From assembly GCA_964465945.1 (NCBI GenBank), contig CAYXMM010000001.1, positions 186,001 to 250,000 of the forward strand: DNA of 64,000 nucleotides, written 5' to 3'. Below are positions 7,388-15,701 of the stretch, piece after piece. The notes beneath the pieces were generated by a model. It saw only the letters and a program-made list of their open reading frames with translations. It searched no databases and was not told where the DNA came from. Every line of letters begins with the position of its first letter. Positions within the stretch are counted from its first letter, which is position 1. Source of the DNA: JAJRPT01 sp964465945. Lineage in GTDB: Bacteria; Bacteroidota; Ignavibacteria; Kapaibacteriales; UBA2268. A program made the translations under genes and the position numbers.

Positions 7388-9244
7388 TCACTCAACATGA
7401 AATTCAAATTTATAAGATGCTTGTAGTTTTTTTGCTTCTTGCCTTGCCTGTTCCTTTGACCCAAACCCCCACAATTTAATTTTATATGAAGGTCTGTTAT
7501 TAACTAAATATCTTTCGTAATACGCTTTATATCCTTTTGATTGCCATTCATTAGCTTCTATCCTTGCTTCGTCCTCAGTCCAATACTCCTGAGCAATAAT
7601 TTCATAAGGTAAATCTCCAGGTTTCACCCAACTAACTTCAACACGTCTATTATAATACTGTTGCCATTCAGTTGAAGGTAAATAATATATTGGTTTTGAA
7701 CTTCCTAAACCTGTTGTTTTCAATTGATAATCTGCCACCCCAAAAGAAAGAAAAAGACTTTTTACACTATCGGCTCTTTCCTTAGATATTCTGACATTAT
7801 TTTCTTCTTTCCCGTCTTCAATACTACTATGTCCGATTAACTCAATAGAATATTGTGGATTATCCTTTAAAACACGAGCCATTGAACTTATTAATGAAAC
7901 ATACTGATCATTTACCCTTGTGTTTTTATAGTCAAATATAGCAATAGATTGCTGACTATTCCCTCCCCAAGATGGATTATTCACATAATTTCCTTCTGCT
8001 TCAAGAACTCTATCATTAAAATTTAACTTCAACTTTAATGTATAAAACTCACAATCTTGGGCTATTGGCTTTGGAACATTAATAGTATAATGCGAACTTA
8101 AAGAAAATCTAATTTCATCAATTATTTTTGAAATATCATTAAAATCGTAATTATCTAAACTATAATATCTACCACCAGTACCAAAAGAAAGATATTTCAT
8201 TGAGTAAGTATCAACTGCGCTACCTATCCCAATAATAAAAATAGGCACCTTTGATTCACGAGCAAATGCTACCACATCTTTAGCATTATAAATAGTTGCA
8301 GCATTATTTGGGCTATATGTTAGCACTATTACTGCATTCTTTTGCACGTTTTTTGTGAATTGCACCTCTGCAATACTTCGGTAAATATTTTTATATATAG
8401 CCGATAAACCATCATTTGTTTGATAATAATATTTTGAATTAATATAATCTTTAACATCAGTAAGAGGAATTAGTTCTTCATAATTTTGATTAAAAACTCC
8501 TAAACTTGCTAAAGTATTTTGTCTCATATTTGTGAGACCATTTTTAATTTCATAAAGCAAATTCTGGTTATATTCTCCGGCTTTAGAATTATCAACTAAA
8601 ATTTTCAGAGCAACTTTTTCATCACTTAATGGCTTCTCTTCGTACTGGTCAGTTGAAATTTCATCGTTATACTCACCACAAGAGTTTTTTATTTTCCAGA
8701 CAAATAAATTATCATTCTCCATTCCCGGAATATAATTTCCAAATTGGTCTAACAGCAAGACGTTATAGGATATTAAATTTTTATTAAAACTATCATAACC
8801 CATAATCTTAATATTTTCTGGTATAAGATTTTTTGGATTTTGAAGAACCCCAGAAAAATATTTTGATTCTTGATATGAAATAGGATAAGTTAACGAATCC
8901 TTTTCCAGCACTCCAGTGTTTTTAAATACTGTTCCTTTTTTTTCATTATCATCAACATAAACTCGCCAAGTAACATTTAATGTATCTTCTATGTTTATAG
9001 CAGAAAACTCAAGATTTGTTTTCTTCATTGGAACGAAAGTCAATGAATCAATCGCCGAAAAATTTTGAGGAATATCTTTTATCCTAACATAATGCGCATT
9101 CTCAAAATCCCAATCAATTTTCAAAGTATCCCCGTCTTTGACTCTTGACATTCCATCAAATTTATTATAGTATATCTTTCTTGTACTTGAACAAGAAATT
9201 AAAATAATTGTAAAAAATAATATATATGAAAACTTTAATAACAT
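7388..9244 (-). CDS. lipoprotein with vWA-like, OmpA-like and SPOR-like domains
   Basis: The signal sequence ends in a lipobox (ILISCSS, Cys near residue 18), so this is probably an outer-membrane lipoprotein. A beta-rich N-terminal region is followed by a von Willebrand A-like domain (about 205-375, starting VALKILVDNSKAG). Next comes an OmpA-type peptidoglycan-binding domain (about 450-545, with IELIGHSS and NRRVEVSW). A C-terminal SPOR-like repeat (about 550-618, two aromatic beta-alpha units) follows. OmpA and SPOR domains both bind the cell wall, the first peptidoglycan peptides and the second denuded glycan. The vWA region keeps D-x-S but not a full MIDAS motif. It lies 2 bp downstream of the ClpB-like gene. 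Confidence 0.8.
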   Translation of the reverse strand: MLLKFSYILFFTIILISCSSTRKIYYNKFDGMSRVKDGDTLKIDWDFENAHYVRIKDIPQNFSAIDSLTFVPMKKTNLEFSAINIEDTLNVTWRVYVDDNEKKGTVFKNTGVLEKDSLTYPISYQESKYFSGVLQNPKNLIPENIKIMGYDSFNKNLISYNVLLLDQFGNYIPGMENDNLFVWKIKNSCGEYNDEISTDQYEEKPLSDEKVALKILVDNSKAGEYNQNLLYEIKNGLTNMRQNTLASLGVFNQNYEELIPLTDVKDYINSKYYYQTNDGLSAIYKNIYRSIAEVQFTKNVQKNAVIVLTYSPNNAATIYNAKDVVAFARESKVPIFIIGIGSAVDTYSMKYLSFGTGGRYYSLDNYDFNDISKIIDEIRFSLSSHYTINVPKPIAQDCEFYTLKLKLNFNDRVLEAEGNYVNNPSWGGNSQQSIAIFDYKNTRVNDQYVSLISSMARVLKDNPQYSIELIGHSSIEDGKEENNVRISKERADSVKSLFLSFGVADYQLKTTGLGSSKPIYYLPSTEWQQYYNRRVEVSWVKPGDLPYEIIAQEYWTEDEARIEANEWQSKGYKAYYERYLVNNRPSYKIKLWGFGSKEQARQEAKKLQASYKFEFHVE

Positions 9245-9246
9245 AG

Positions 9247-10578
9247 TTATTCTATCTTTTTAAATTCAAATTTACCATTATCATCTGTATCTACAAAAAT
9301 ATTATCTCCAGAAACATATTCTTGGTCTAAAATTTTAATTGACAACGGGTCAGTTATATATTTTTGAATAGCCCTTCGCAAAGGTCTTGCCCCAAATTGA
9401 ATATCAAAACCAATTTGAGCCAGCCAATCAATAGCAGAATCACTAAATTTTATACTTAAATTTTGTTTCTTTAATTTACTTTGCAAATCATTAAGTTGTA
9501 AATCGGCAATTTTATGAATTTCTTGAGGATTTAATGGATTAAACAATATAATTTCATCTATCCTATTCAAGAACTCCGGTCTCAAAGTGCGACGCAACAT
9601 ACCCATAATTTGCTGTTTAATATTAGACATTTTTTCTTCACGATTACTATCAATCAACCCACTAATTTGATTCTGAATAATTTCAGTACCTAAATTAGAT
9701 GTCATTATAATAATAGTATTTGAGAAATTTACAGTTCTACCTTTACTATCTGTCAACCTCCCATCATCAAGTACTTGGAGCAAGATATTAAACACTTCGG
9801 GATGCGCCTTCTCAATTTCATCTAATAAAACAACAGAATATGGACGCTGTCTTATCGGCTCAGTTAATTGCCCTCCTTCGTCATAGCCGACATATCCCGG
9901 AGGAGCGCCAACAAGTCGGGAAACAGAAAATTTTTCGGAATACTCGCTCATATCAATTCTTATCATAGCATGAGAATCATCAAACAAATCTTCTGCAAGA
10001 GCTTTCGCCATCTCCGTTTTCCCAACCCCAGTAGTTCCCAAAAAGATAAAAGAACCAATAGGACGGTTAGCATCTTGCAGCCCGGCTCTTGAACGGCGAA
10101 TAGCATTAGACACTGCTATTACCGCTTCATTTTGCCCTACAACTCTCTTATGTAATCGTTCTTCCATATTTATTAGTTTTGCTCGTTCAGTCTCAAGCAT
10201 CTTACTAATTGGAATTCCTGTCCATTTTGCTACAATCTCCGCTATATCTTCCGCTCCAACCTCTTCATTCAAAAGTCTATTTGCTTTTTGAGTCTCTTCG
10301 AGCTTTGTATTTAAACTTTCTAATTTCTTTTCTAAAGTATGTATAGTCCCATAGCGAATCTCAGCTACTTTTTCTAAGTTGCCTTCACGCTCATACTTTT
10401 CAGAAAGTTGCTTGAAATTTTCAATATCTGCTTTAATTGTTTGAATTTGCCCTAACTGGTGCTTTTCAAGATGCCACTTACTTAGCAAATCGTTTTCTTG
10501 CAATTTCAATTCGGATATTTCTTTTTCAAGCTCCTCTAACCGCTTTTTTGTATTATCTTTTGTTTCTGTATTTACCAT
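9247..10578 (-). CDS. ClpB-like disaggregase fragment: middle domain plus second AAA+ module only
   Basis: The 443 residues align with the C-terminal half of ClpB, about 860 residues in full. The start falls within the coiled-coil middle domain (about 1-105, including the TIKA and RYGTI segments). The linker IAKWTGIPISKM-type region (about 113-127) and the second AAA+ domain follow: Walker A GTTGVGKT 181-188, pore loop GYVGY 228-232, Walker B VVLLDE 249-254, then the C-terminal oligomerisation domain. The N-domain and first AAA+ module are absent. An in-frame TGA lies 9 bp before the ATG and the 355 bp upstream is AT-rich with no matching reading frame, so the short form is what this locus encodes. 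The remaining motifs look intact, apart from Thr in the Walker A position where Pro is usual. Confidence 0.88.
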   Translation of the reverse strand: MVNTETKDNTKKRLEELEKEISELKLQENDLLSKWHLEKHQLGQIQTIKADIENFKQLSEKYEREGNLEKVAEIRYGTIHTLEKKLESLNTKLEETQKANRLLNEEVGAEDIAEIVAKWTGIPISKMLETERAKLINMEERLHKRVVGQNEAVIAVSNAIRRSRAGLQDANRPIGSFIFLGTTGVGKTEMAKALAEDLFDDSHAMIRIDMSEYSEKFSVSRLVGAPPGYVGYDEGGQLTEPIRQRPYSVVLLDEIEKAHPEVFNILLQVLDDGRLTDSKGRTVNFSNTIIIMTSNLGTEIIQNQISGLIDSNREEKMSNIKQQIMGMLRRTLRPEFLNRIDEIILFNPLNPQEIHKIADLQLNDLQSKLKKQNLSIKFSDSAIDWLAQIGFDIQFGARPLRRAIQKYITDPLSIKILDQEYVSGDNIFVDTDDNGKFEFKKIE

Positions 10579-10934
10579 TTTTATTCACAATGAATTACTT
10601 TTTCAAACATAGAGTATAGACGAAATAAAAGTAAAAAGAATTAGTTTACATGCATATATTTTCAATAATTAGAGTGCTTACATACAAAAATACAAATTAT
10701 AAATTAAAATCAAATCAACTTTTTTTAATTTTGATTAAACCTTTTAAAAATATCGCTGTCTAATCTTCAGAAATCAGTTCTCACATCTTTTACTTATTCA
10801 TAAAGTTAATAGAAGATAGTTTTCAATCGCAATTAAAATATTTTTTTTTAAATTGCTTGTAACAAAATATTTTTTCTTGTGTAATTTAGTTAGAAATGAA
10901 AAACAATTTATTTTATAATTATTAGAGGTTTTAA
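10579..10934. other. AT-rich divergent intergenic region
   Basis: These 356 bp separate two divergent genes and hold no convincing reading frame and no remnant of the missing ClpB N-terminal half that I could recognise. A TAnnTTTG-like octamer (TATGTTTG on the minus strand, 10604-10611) lies 26 bp before the ClpB-like start. An AGAGG ribosome-binding site precedes the plus-strand gene at 10935. Confidence 0.5.
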
Positions 10935-11636
10935 ATGCGTAAATTTACATTAATGATAAGCGCTTTTGCATTATCATTTATCTTATTCTCCTGCCAAAAA
11001 AATGGCAATCCTATGGGTTCAGAAGGCGATATTGACTTCGGAAGCGATCCAATCACAAGCACAATGCTACCAGACGAAACAATGGATAATATCAATTCAG
11101 TTGATTTATCTATTCCTTTCTCAACCGAAGATGCAGACTATACTTATGACGATATTTTTATGAGCCCAGGCGACAGAGGTCATAGAAATCCAAATGATAG
11201 AAGACGTCCAAAAGATGATTTAGGACTAACTGACGAACAAAAAGTAGCGATGGAACAAGCAAGATTAGACTATATTGATTGCTCAAAAGAATATAGAACT
11301 AAACTAATGGAAATTCAAAGAGCAGTTTTTGAAGCTGCTAATGCTGAAAGAATGGATATTATTGCTAAAGTTAGAAGTGGTGAAATTGATAGAAAAGCTG
11401 CTTGGGATTTGTTAAAAGCTCTTAGAGAACAAACTAAAACAAGTTTAGAAAATAATGCTGAATATCAATCTGCTTTAGCTGGACTTAAAGGTTGCCAAGA
11501 AACTTTAAAATCTACTATTGATTCTATCTTAACTGATGCTCAAAAGGAATTATTGAAAAAAAGACAAGAAGAGCATAAAAATTTAAGAAAAGATAGAAGA
11601 CCAAATAATAAAGATAGAGACCCAAATAGAAGATAA
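10935..11636 (+). CDS. Spy/CpxP-like LTxxQ lipoprotein
   Basis: A 233-residue protein with a lipoprotein signal (FILFSCQK, Cys at about residue 20). An acidic, disordered linker (about 25-90) is followed by a helical charged domain carrying two LTxxQ motifs, LTDEQ near residue 98 and LTDAQ near 196. LTxxQ pairs define the Spy/CpxP fold, a periplasmic chaperone or stress-sensing module that forms a cradle of helices. The tail is strongly basic (Arg/Lys/Asn/Asp-rich). I infer an envelope-stress or chaperone role. The gene stands alone between a long AT-rich upstream region and a terminator, which suggests independent regulation. Confidence 0.68.
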   Translation: MRKFTLMISAFALSFILFSCQKNGNPMGSEGDIDFGSDPITSTMLPDETMDNINSVDLSIPFSTEDADYTYDDIFMSPGDRGHRNPNDRRRPKDDLGLTDEQKVAMEQARLDYIDCSKEYRTKLMEIQRAVFEAANAERMDIIAKVRSGEIDRKAAWDLLKALREQTKTSLENNAEYQSALAGLKGCQETLKSTIDSILTDAQKELLKKRQEEHKNLRKDRRPNNKDRDPNRR

Positions 11637-11671
11637 TAAAACAAAAATTTCCTTTTTTTGATTTCACATTG

Positions 11672-11696
11672 AGACTACCCGTAAACAAGGTAGTCT
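11672..11696 (+). terminator. intrinsic terminator after the LTxxQ lipoprotein
   Basis: An 8-bp perfect stem (AGACTACC at 11672-11679 with GGTAGTCT at 11689-11696) is followed directly by seven T residues. Confidence 0.88.
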
Positions 11697-11744
11697 TTTT
11701 TATTACAAAACTCTTAAAATACAAGTTATATCAGTATTTTTTGG

Positions 11745-11752
11745 TAATTTTG
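11745..11752 (+). promoter_or_regulatory. possible -7 box (TAATTTTG) upstream of the PD40 operon
   Basis: TAATTTTG lies 34 bp before the start at 11787, after the preceding terminator, where a new promoter is needed. No obvious TTG -33 element is present, so confidence is low. Confidence 0.35.
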
Positions 11753-11786
11753 TGGAATTTTTTTGTATATTTTGAAAGGTTTTTAA

Positions 11787-12932
11787 ATGAAATTTGTAAG
11801 TTTATATTTAGTATGTTTATTTTTTGGAATACTAACTACAAAAAATAACGATTTATTAGCAGCAAATAATAGTAACGACTCAGCTTACGACCCTACCACA
11901 GACTCGTTAAGATTCCCAGGTGAAATCCATTTTAGAAACATTAGACAACTTACCTTCGGTGGAAATAACGCAGAAGCATATTGGAGTTTTGACAGCAAAC
12001 AATTAATCTTCCAATCTGACTGGGACAAAATTAACAAACAAGGTTGCGACCAGCAATTCATAATGAACGCTGATGGAAGCCCTCTTGCCAATGGTGAGCA
12101 GTATCAATTAGTTTCAACTGGTAAAGGCAGAACAACATGTGGGTATTTTATGCCAGACGGAAGCACAATTTTCGCTTCAACACACAAAGCATCAGCAGAA
12201 TGTCCGGAAGTAAAACACTTACAAGGTAGATATGTATGGGGAATTTTTCAAAGCTATGACATCTATAGAAAAGATAAATCTGGCAACTTAGAAGTTTTAA
12301 TTTCCGGCGAAGCTTACGATGCAGAGCCAACTGTATCTCCTGACGGAAAATATATGATTTTCACATCAACAAGAGATGGCGACTTAGACCTTTACAGATA
12401 TGAATTTTCAACTAAAAAAACAATTAGAATTACAAAAGAACTTGGTTATGATGGTGGAGCATTTTTCTCAAGAGATAGCAAACAAATCGTTTGGAGAGCA
12501 AGTCGCCCAACTGGAAAAGATGCCGAAGATTATAAAAACTTATTAAAAGAAGATTTAGTTGAACCATTTGCATTACAAGTTTATATTGCAGATATTGACG
12601 GAAAAAATGTAAAACAAATAACTAACTTACCTAAAGCTAATTGGGCGCCTTTTTTCCACCCAAGTGGTAAAAAAGTTTTATTCTGTTCTAACCACGAAGA
12701 TCCAAGAGGAAGAAATTTTTACATCTATACAATTGACTTAGATGGTAAAAATATGACAAAAATTTCCAATTCTGGATTGTTTGACGCCTTCCCTATGTTT
12801 AGTTATGACGGGAAGAAAATAGTATTTTCTTCTAATAGAACTACTGATGGAAAACCAACAAGAGCAACTAATGTTTTCGTTGCCGATTGGATAGAAAATC
12901 CAACTGATGTTGACTTAAATTTTGGAAAATAA
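11787..12932 (+). CDS. TolB-like PD40 beta-propeller protein
   Basis: A 381-residue secreted or periplasmic protein: a signal peptide (about 1-26) precedes a chain of PD40/WD40-like repeats. Recognisable units include RQLTFGGNNAEAYWSFDSKQ, PTVSPDGKYMIFTSTRDGD, GAFFSRDSKQIVWRAS and FPMFSYDGKKIVFSSNRT. These are TolB-type propeller blades. The gene is followed after 16 bp by a larger PD40-OmpA lipoprotein gene, so the two probably act together in the envelope, for example in outer-membrane/cell-wall linkage as TolB-Pal do. No Tol membrane components are nearby. An AAAGG ribosome-binding site precedes the ATG. Confidence 0.8.
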   Translation: MKFVSLYLVCLFFGILTTKNNDLLAANNSNDSAYDPTTDSLRFPGEIHFRNIRQLTFGGNNAEAYWSFDSKQLIFQSDWDKINKQGCDQQFIMNADGSPLANGEQYQLVSTGKGRTTCGYFMPDGSTIFASTHKASAECPEVKHLQGRYVWGIFQSYDIYRKDKSGNLEVLISGEAYDAEPTVSPDGKYMIFTSTRDGDLDLYRYEFSTKKTIRITKELGYDGGAFFSRDSKQIVWRASRPTGKDAEDYKNLLKEDLVEPFALQVYIADIDGKNVKQITNLPKANWAPFFHPSGKKVLFCSNHEDPRGRNFYIYTIDLDGKNMTKISNSGLFDAFPMFSYDGKKIVFSSNRTTDGKPTRATNVFVADWIENPTDVDLNFGK

Positions 12933-12948
12933 ATAGATTATATTAGAT

Positions 12949-14805
12949 TTGAATTTTAAAAAGGAAAATAATATAAAATATATTTATTTAATATTGCTTG
13001 TAATATTGTCTGCTTGCGTAACGACTTACACTCCTAAAAAAGTGCTACCGCCAATACCACCAAAGCCACAATGTTTACCTAACTCGTTTAATGAAGTTAA
13101 GTTTGATACTTCTTCAAGAAATCAGACCCACTTCAAAATTGAGAAAGTTAGAGGAATGGACTCACCAAAAAATGAGTGGGCATTGAATTTCTTTGATGCA
13201 GACAAAATCCTTTTTACTTATGGAAATGATAATAAACAAGAATTTAGAGAATACACTTTTGTAACTCCAACAGTATTATCTTCTGGTCCAATTGTTAAAG
13301 CAATCGATGAAGGTCCTTATGGAATAGCAAGTGTGTATAATAATACAATTTATTTTGTTGCCGAAATTGACTTTTTAACTGAAAATACTCAAAAGGAATA
13401 CGATGATCTTGCTTCTAAAAAAGGTGAGAAAACTCGTATTCCATTGAAATTTACACCTGGAAAATCACGGATTTTTAAGGCAAATATTCAAGACAGAACA
13501 ATGTCAAATGTTAGCCAATTAAACTCAGGTAATGAACTTGGTATTTATGATTGGGAAGCCCATCCTGCGGTTTCACCAAATGGTAAAGTTCTTTTCTTCG
13601 CCTCAACAAGAATGAGCGAAGATAATGGAACTCAAATCTTTTTTTCAAGTTTAGATAAAAATGGCGAACTCGAAAAAATTCAAAATTTAGAAATAGCAAA
13701 TACTCCGTGCGATGAGTTTTCCCCTTTTATCAGCAAAGACGGAAAACGACTTTACTTCTCTTCAAATGGGCATAGCACAGTTGGCGGATATGATATTTTT
13801 TATTGCGATATAGATAATAATTTCTGGAACACTCTTGACCCAAAATTTATTTCAAATCCTATTAACATTGGGAAACCAGTAAACACAGAAAGTGATGAGC
13901 TATTTCCTTCAAGTCCGGAAGACCCAAGTAAATTACTCTACTACTCTTCTGACCAAAGTGGCAATTTCGATATATTCGTCTTATACCAAAACACAAGAGA
14001 GAAAATAGACATTGGAGAGGGCTTAAAACAAATAGATAAAAATATAGAAATTAAAGTTCCAGAACCAGAGGTAATTAAAGAACCAGAAATTAAATTTGAA
14101 GAAAAAAAAGAAGTAAAAATTGAATCAAAACCAATAGTTAAATCTTACTTCTCAGTTGCAGGGCTTGTTAAAGATGGCAAAGATGTTCCATTACAAAACA
14201 TTGATGTTAAAGTTAGAAAGCAAGGCGAAGAAAGAGTTAGTTACGAAACTAAAACTAATAAACTTGGTGAATATGAACTAAGTTTAGAAAAAGGTGTCGG
14301 CTACGAAGTTAGAGCCCAAGATGACAAACACTTTTACGATACTTACTACATTAGCAAAGAAGAAACCGAGAGAAACGAAACACTAAAAAAAGAATTTATC
14401 TTAGACCAATCACTTGATTTAAGATTAAATTTCCCGTATGATATATATGACAAACCTTACGATAATATAATCGACGAAAATGGATTGGAAACAAACAAAA
14501 ACTGGGTGAAAGAAGTTGATGAAGTTGCAAAAAATATAATTGAACGAATTGATTATATTGATGCAATAATATTAACAGGACACACCGACTTACAAGGTTC
14601 GCAAGATTACAATTATACGCTCGGGCTAAATCGGGCTAAATTTGTTTATGAAGAATTAATTAAACGTGGTATTCCTAAAAAGAAAATTCAATTTAAGTCA
14701 GTTGGGAAACTCGAACCATTAGAAAAAAAGAACCTCGAACCAGAAGAGTATTACGCACGTAGATTAAGAAGAGTAAATGTAGAAATCATTAATAAAAAAA
14801 AATAA
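12949..14805 (+). CDS. lipoprotein with PD40 repeats, carboxypeptidase-like domain and C-terminal OmpA domain
   Basis: The 618 residues start with a lipoprotein signal (ILSACVTT, Cys near 23). A PD40 propeller follows (about 60-350, units such as PAVSPNGKVLFFASTR, PFISKDGKRLYFSSNG and ELFPSSPEDPSKLLYYSS), then a Glu/Lys/Pro-rich linker. After this come a carboxypeptidase-regulatory-like beta-sandwich (about 400-470) and an OmpA-like domain (about 490-618, TGHTDLQGSQDYN and RRLRRVNVEI). This layout is common in Bacteroidota, including the T9SS-associated PorE-like proteins, and suggests anchoring to peptidoglycan. The start codon is TTG at 12949: no ATG is available before the signal sequence and a TAG lies 13 bp upstream. 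Confidence 0.82.
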   Translation: MNFKKENNIKYIYLILLVILSACVTTYTPKKVLPPIPPKPQCLPNSFNEVKFDTSSRNQTHFKIEKVRGMDSPKNEWALNFFDADKILFTYGNDNKQEFREYTFVTPTVLSSGPIVKAIDEGPYGIASVYNNTIYFVAEIDFLTENTQKEYDDLASKKGEKTRIPLKFTPGKSRIFKANIQDRTMSNVSQLNSGNELGIYDWEAHPAVSPNGKVLFFASTRMSEDNGTQIFFSSLDKNGELEKIQNLEIANTPCDEFSPFISKDGKRLYFSSNGHSTVGGYDIFYCDIDNNFWNTLDPKFISNPINIGKPVNTESDELFPSSPEDPSKLLYYSSDQSGNFDIFVLYQNTREKIDIGEGLKQIDKNIEIKVPEPEVIKEPEIKFEEKKEVKIESKPIVKSYFSVAGLVKDGKDVPLQNIDVKVRKQGEERVSYETKTNKLGEYELSLEKGVGYEVRAQDDKHFYDTYYISKEETERNETLKKEFILDQSLDLRLNFPYDIYDKPYDNIIDENGLETNKNWVKEVDEVAKNIIERIDYIDAIILTGHTDLQGSQDYNYTLGLNRAKFVYEELIKRGIPKKKIQFKSVGKLEPLEKKNLEPEEYYARRLRRVNVEIINKKK

Positions 14806-14806
14806 A

Positions 14807-15229
14807 ATGAATTTAGAAGCAAAATTAAAATATACTGGCAAGTTCAAATTTGAAGGCGATAACAATAGAGGTCATAAAACCTTATTTGCAACTTCTAATG
14901 TGCCTGGTGGCGATGAGAATGCCGCAACTCCAATGGAGATAATGTTACAAGCAGCAGCAGCATGCTCTGGTATGGACGTTGCCACAATTCTTGAAAAAAA
15001 GAAAAAAACTATTGAATCATTAGAAATTACTGCTTCCGGTGTGAAGAGAGAAGAATTTCCAAAAATATTCACAAAGGTTCATCTTCATTTTATACTTAAA
15101 AGCCCAGATGCAAATTCACAGGACTTAGAACGAAGTATCGAATTATCTCAAGAAAAGTATTGTGCTGCTTCGGCTACTTTAGGGCTTGCAGGAGCTGAAG
15201 TTACTTGGACTTCTGAATTAATTTCATAA
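14807..15229 (+). CDS. OsmC family peroxiredoxin-like protein
   Basis: OsmC/Ohr proteins reduce organic hydroperoxides using two cysteines. Here they are C53 (AACSGMD) and C119 (KYCAAS), at the positions expected for the family, in a 140-residue protein of normal length. The PMEIMLQAAAACSGMD helix is characteristic of the OsmC/YhfA subgroup. The gene begins 1 bp after the OmpA lipoprotein and is likely translated from the same transcript. The physiological substrate cannot be assigned. Confidence 0.9.
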   Translation: MNLEAKLKYTGKFKFEGDNNRGHKTLFATSNVPGGDENAATPMEIMLQAAAACSGMDVATILEKKKKTIESLEITASGVKREEFPKIFTKVHLHFILKSPDANSQDLERSIELSQEKYCAASATLGLAGAEVTWTSELIS

Positions 15230-15249
15230 TTAACTTTTTAAGTAATTAT

Positions 15250-15648
15250 ATGGATTTAATCAAATTATATGAAAATGCAATTTACTATATTGCAGCTATT
15301 AATTATAATTTGAAAATCAACGATTACAACACTATATTAGATAAATTTATATGCAGTTATAACGAAACCTCTTGGGCAATTATCACTGCATATAATCCTC
15401 AATCTATAGTTTGCAATATTGAGCTTAACAAAGAAGCTAATGACTTACTATTATTAGAAATTAGTAATTTTAATTATTTTATAGTAGAAAGCACAGATGT
15501 AAAGCAAAAATGGAATACAGAAATTGGATACTTAATTTTAGGAATAAACTTAGAAGAAGCAACTAAATTAGGCAAGAAATACAATCAAAGGGCAATAGTA
15601 TTCGGTGAAATAAAAAAAATGGCGAGCATCATCGACCTCGCCTTTTGA
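15250..15648 (+). CDS. DUF3293-like protein
   Basis: This 132-residue soluble protein resembles the DUF3293 family: it has the WAIITAYNP segment near residue 40, a W-x-x-E-x-G-Y-L-I-L-G-I block near 95, and ends GQ-like with RAIVFGEI. Family function is unknown. It follows osmC by 20 bp and appears to be the last gene of the PD40-PD40/OmpA-osmC operon. A terminator hairpin overlaps its stop codon. Confidence 0.65.
   Translation: MDLIKLYENAIYYIAAINYNLKINDYNTILDKFICSYNETSWAIITAYNPQSIVCNIELNKEANDLLLLEISNFNYFIVESTDVKQKWNTEIGYLILGINLEEATKLGKKYNQRAIVFGEIKKMASIIDLAF
15621..15642. terminator. terminator hairpin overlapping the DUF3293 stop region
   Basis: GGCGAG (15621-15626) pairs with CTCGCC (15637-15642) around a 10-nt loop. 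TTTTGATTTT follows and an eight-A run precedes, so the hairpin can work in both directions. It lies within the last codons of the DUF3293 gene (stop at 15646-15648) and faces the convergent Cys-rich gene ending at 15702. Confidence 0.65.
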
Positions 15649-15701
15649 TTTTACATATAAAATCATTCCTATTTCCCCGCCTGGATCTTATTATTTATCT
15701 C

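Noticed and set aside
9928..10092. Possibility that the ClpB-like gene is merely a frameshifted full-length clpB
   Set aside because: The 355 bp before the start contain no clpB-like sequence in any frame by eye, so a simple frameshift does not explain the missing half.
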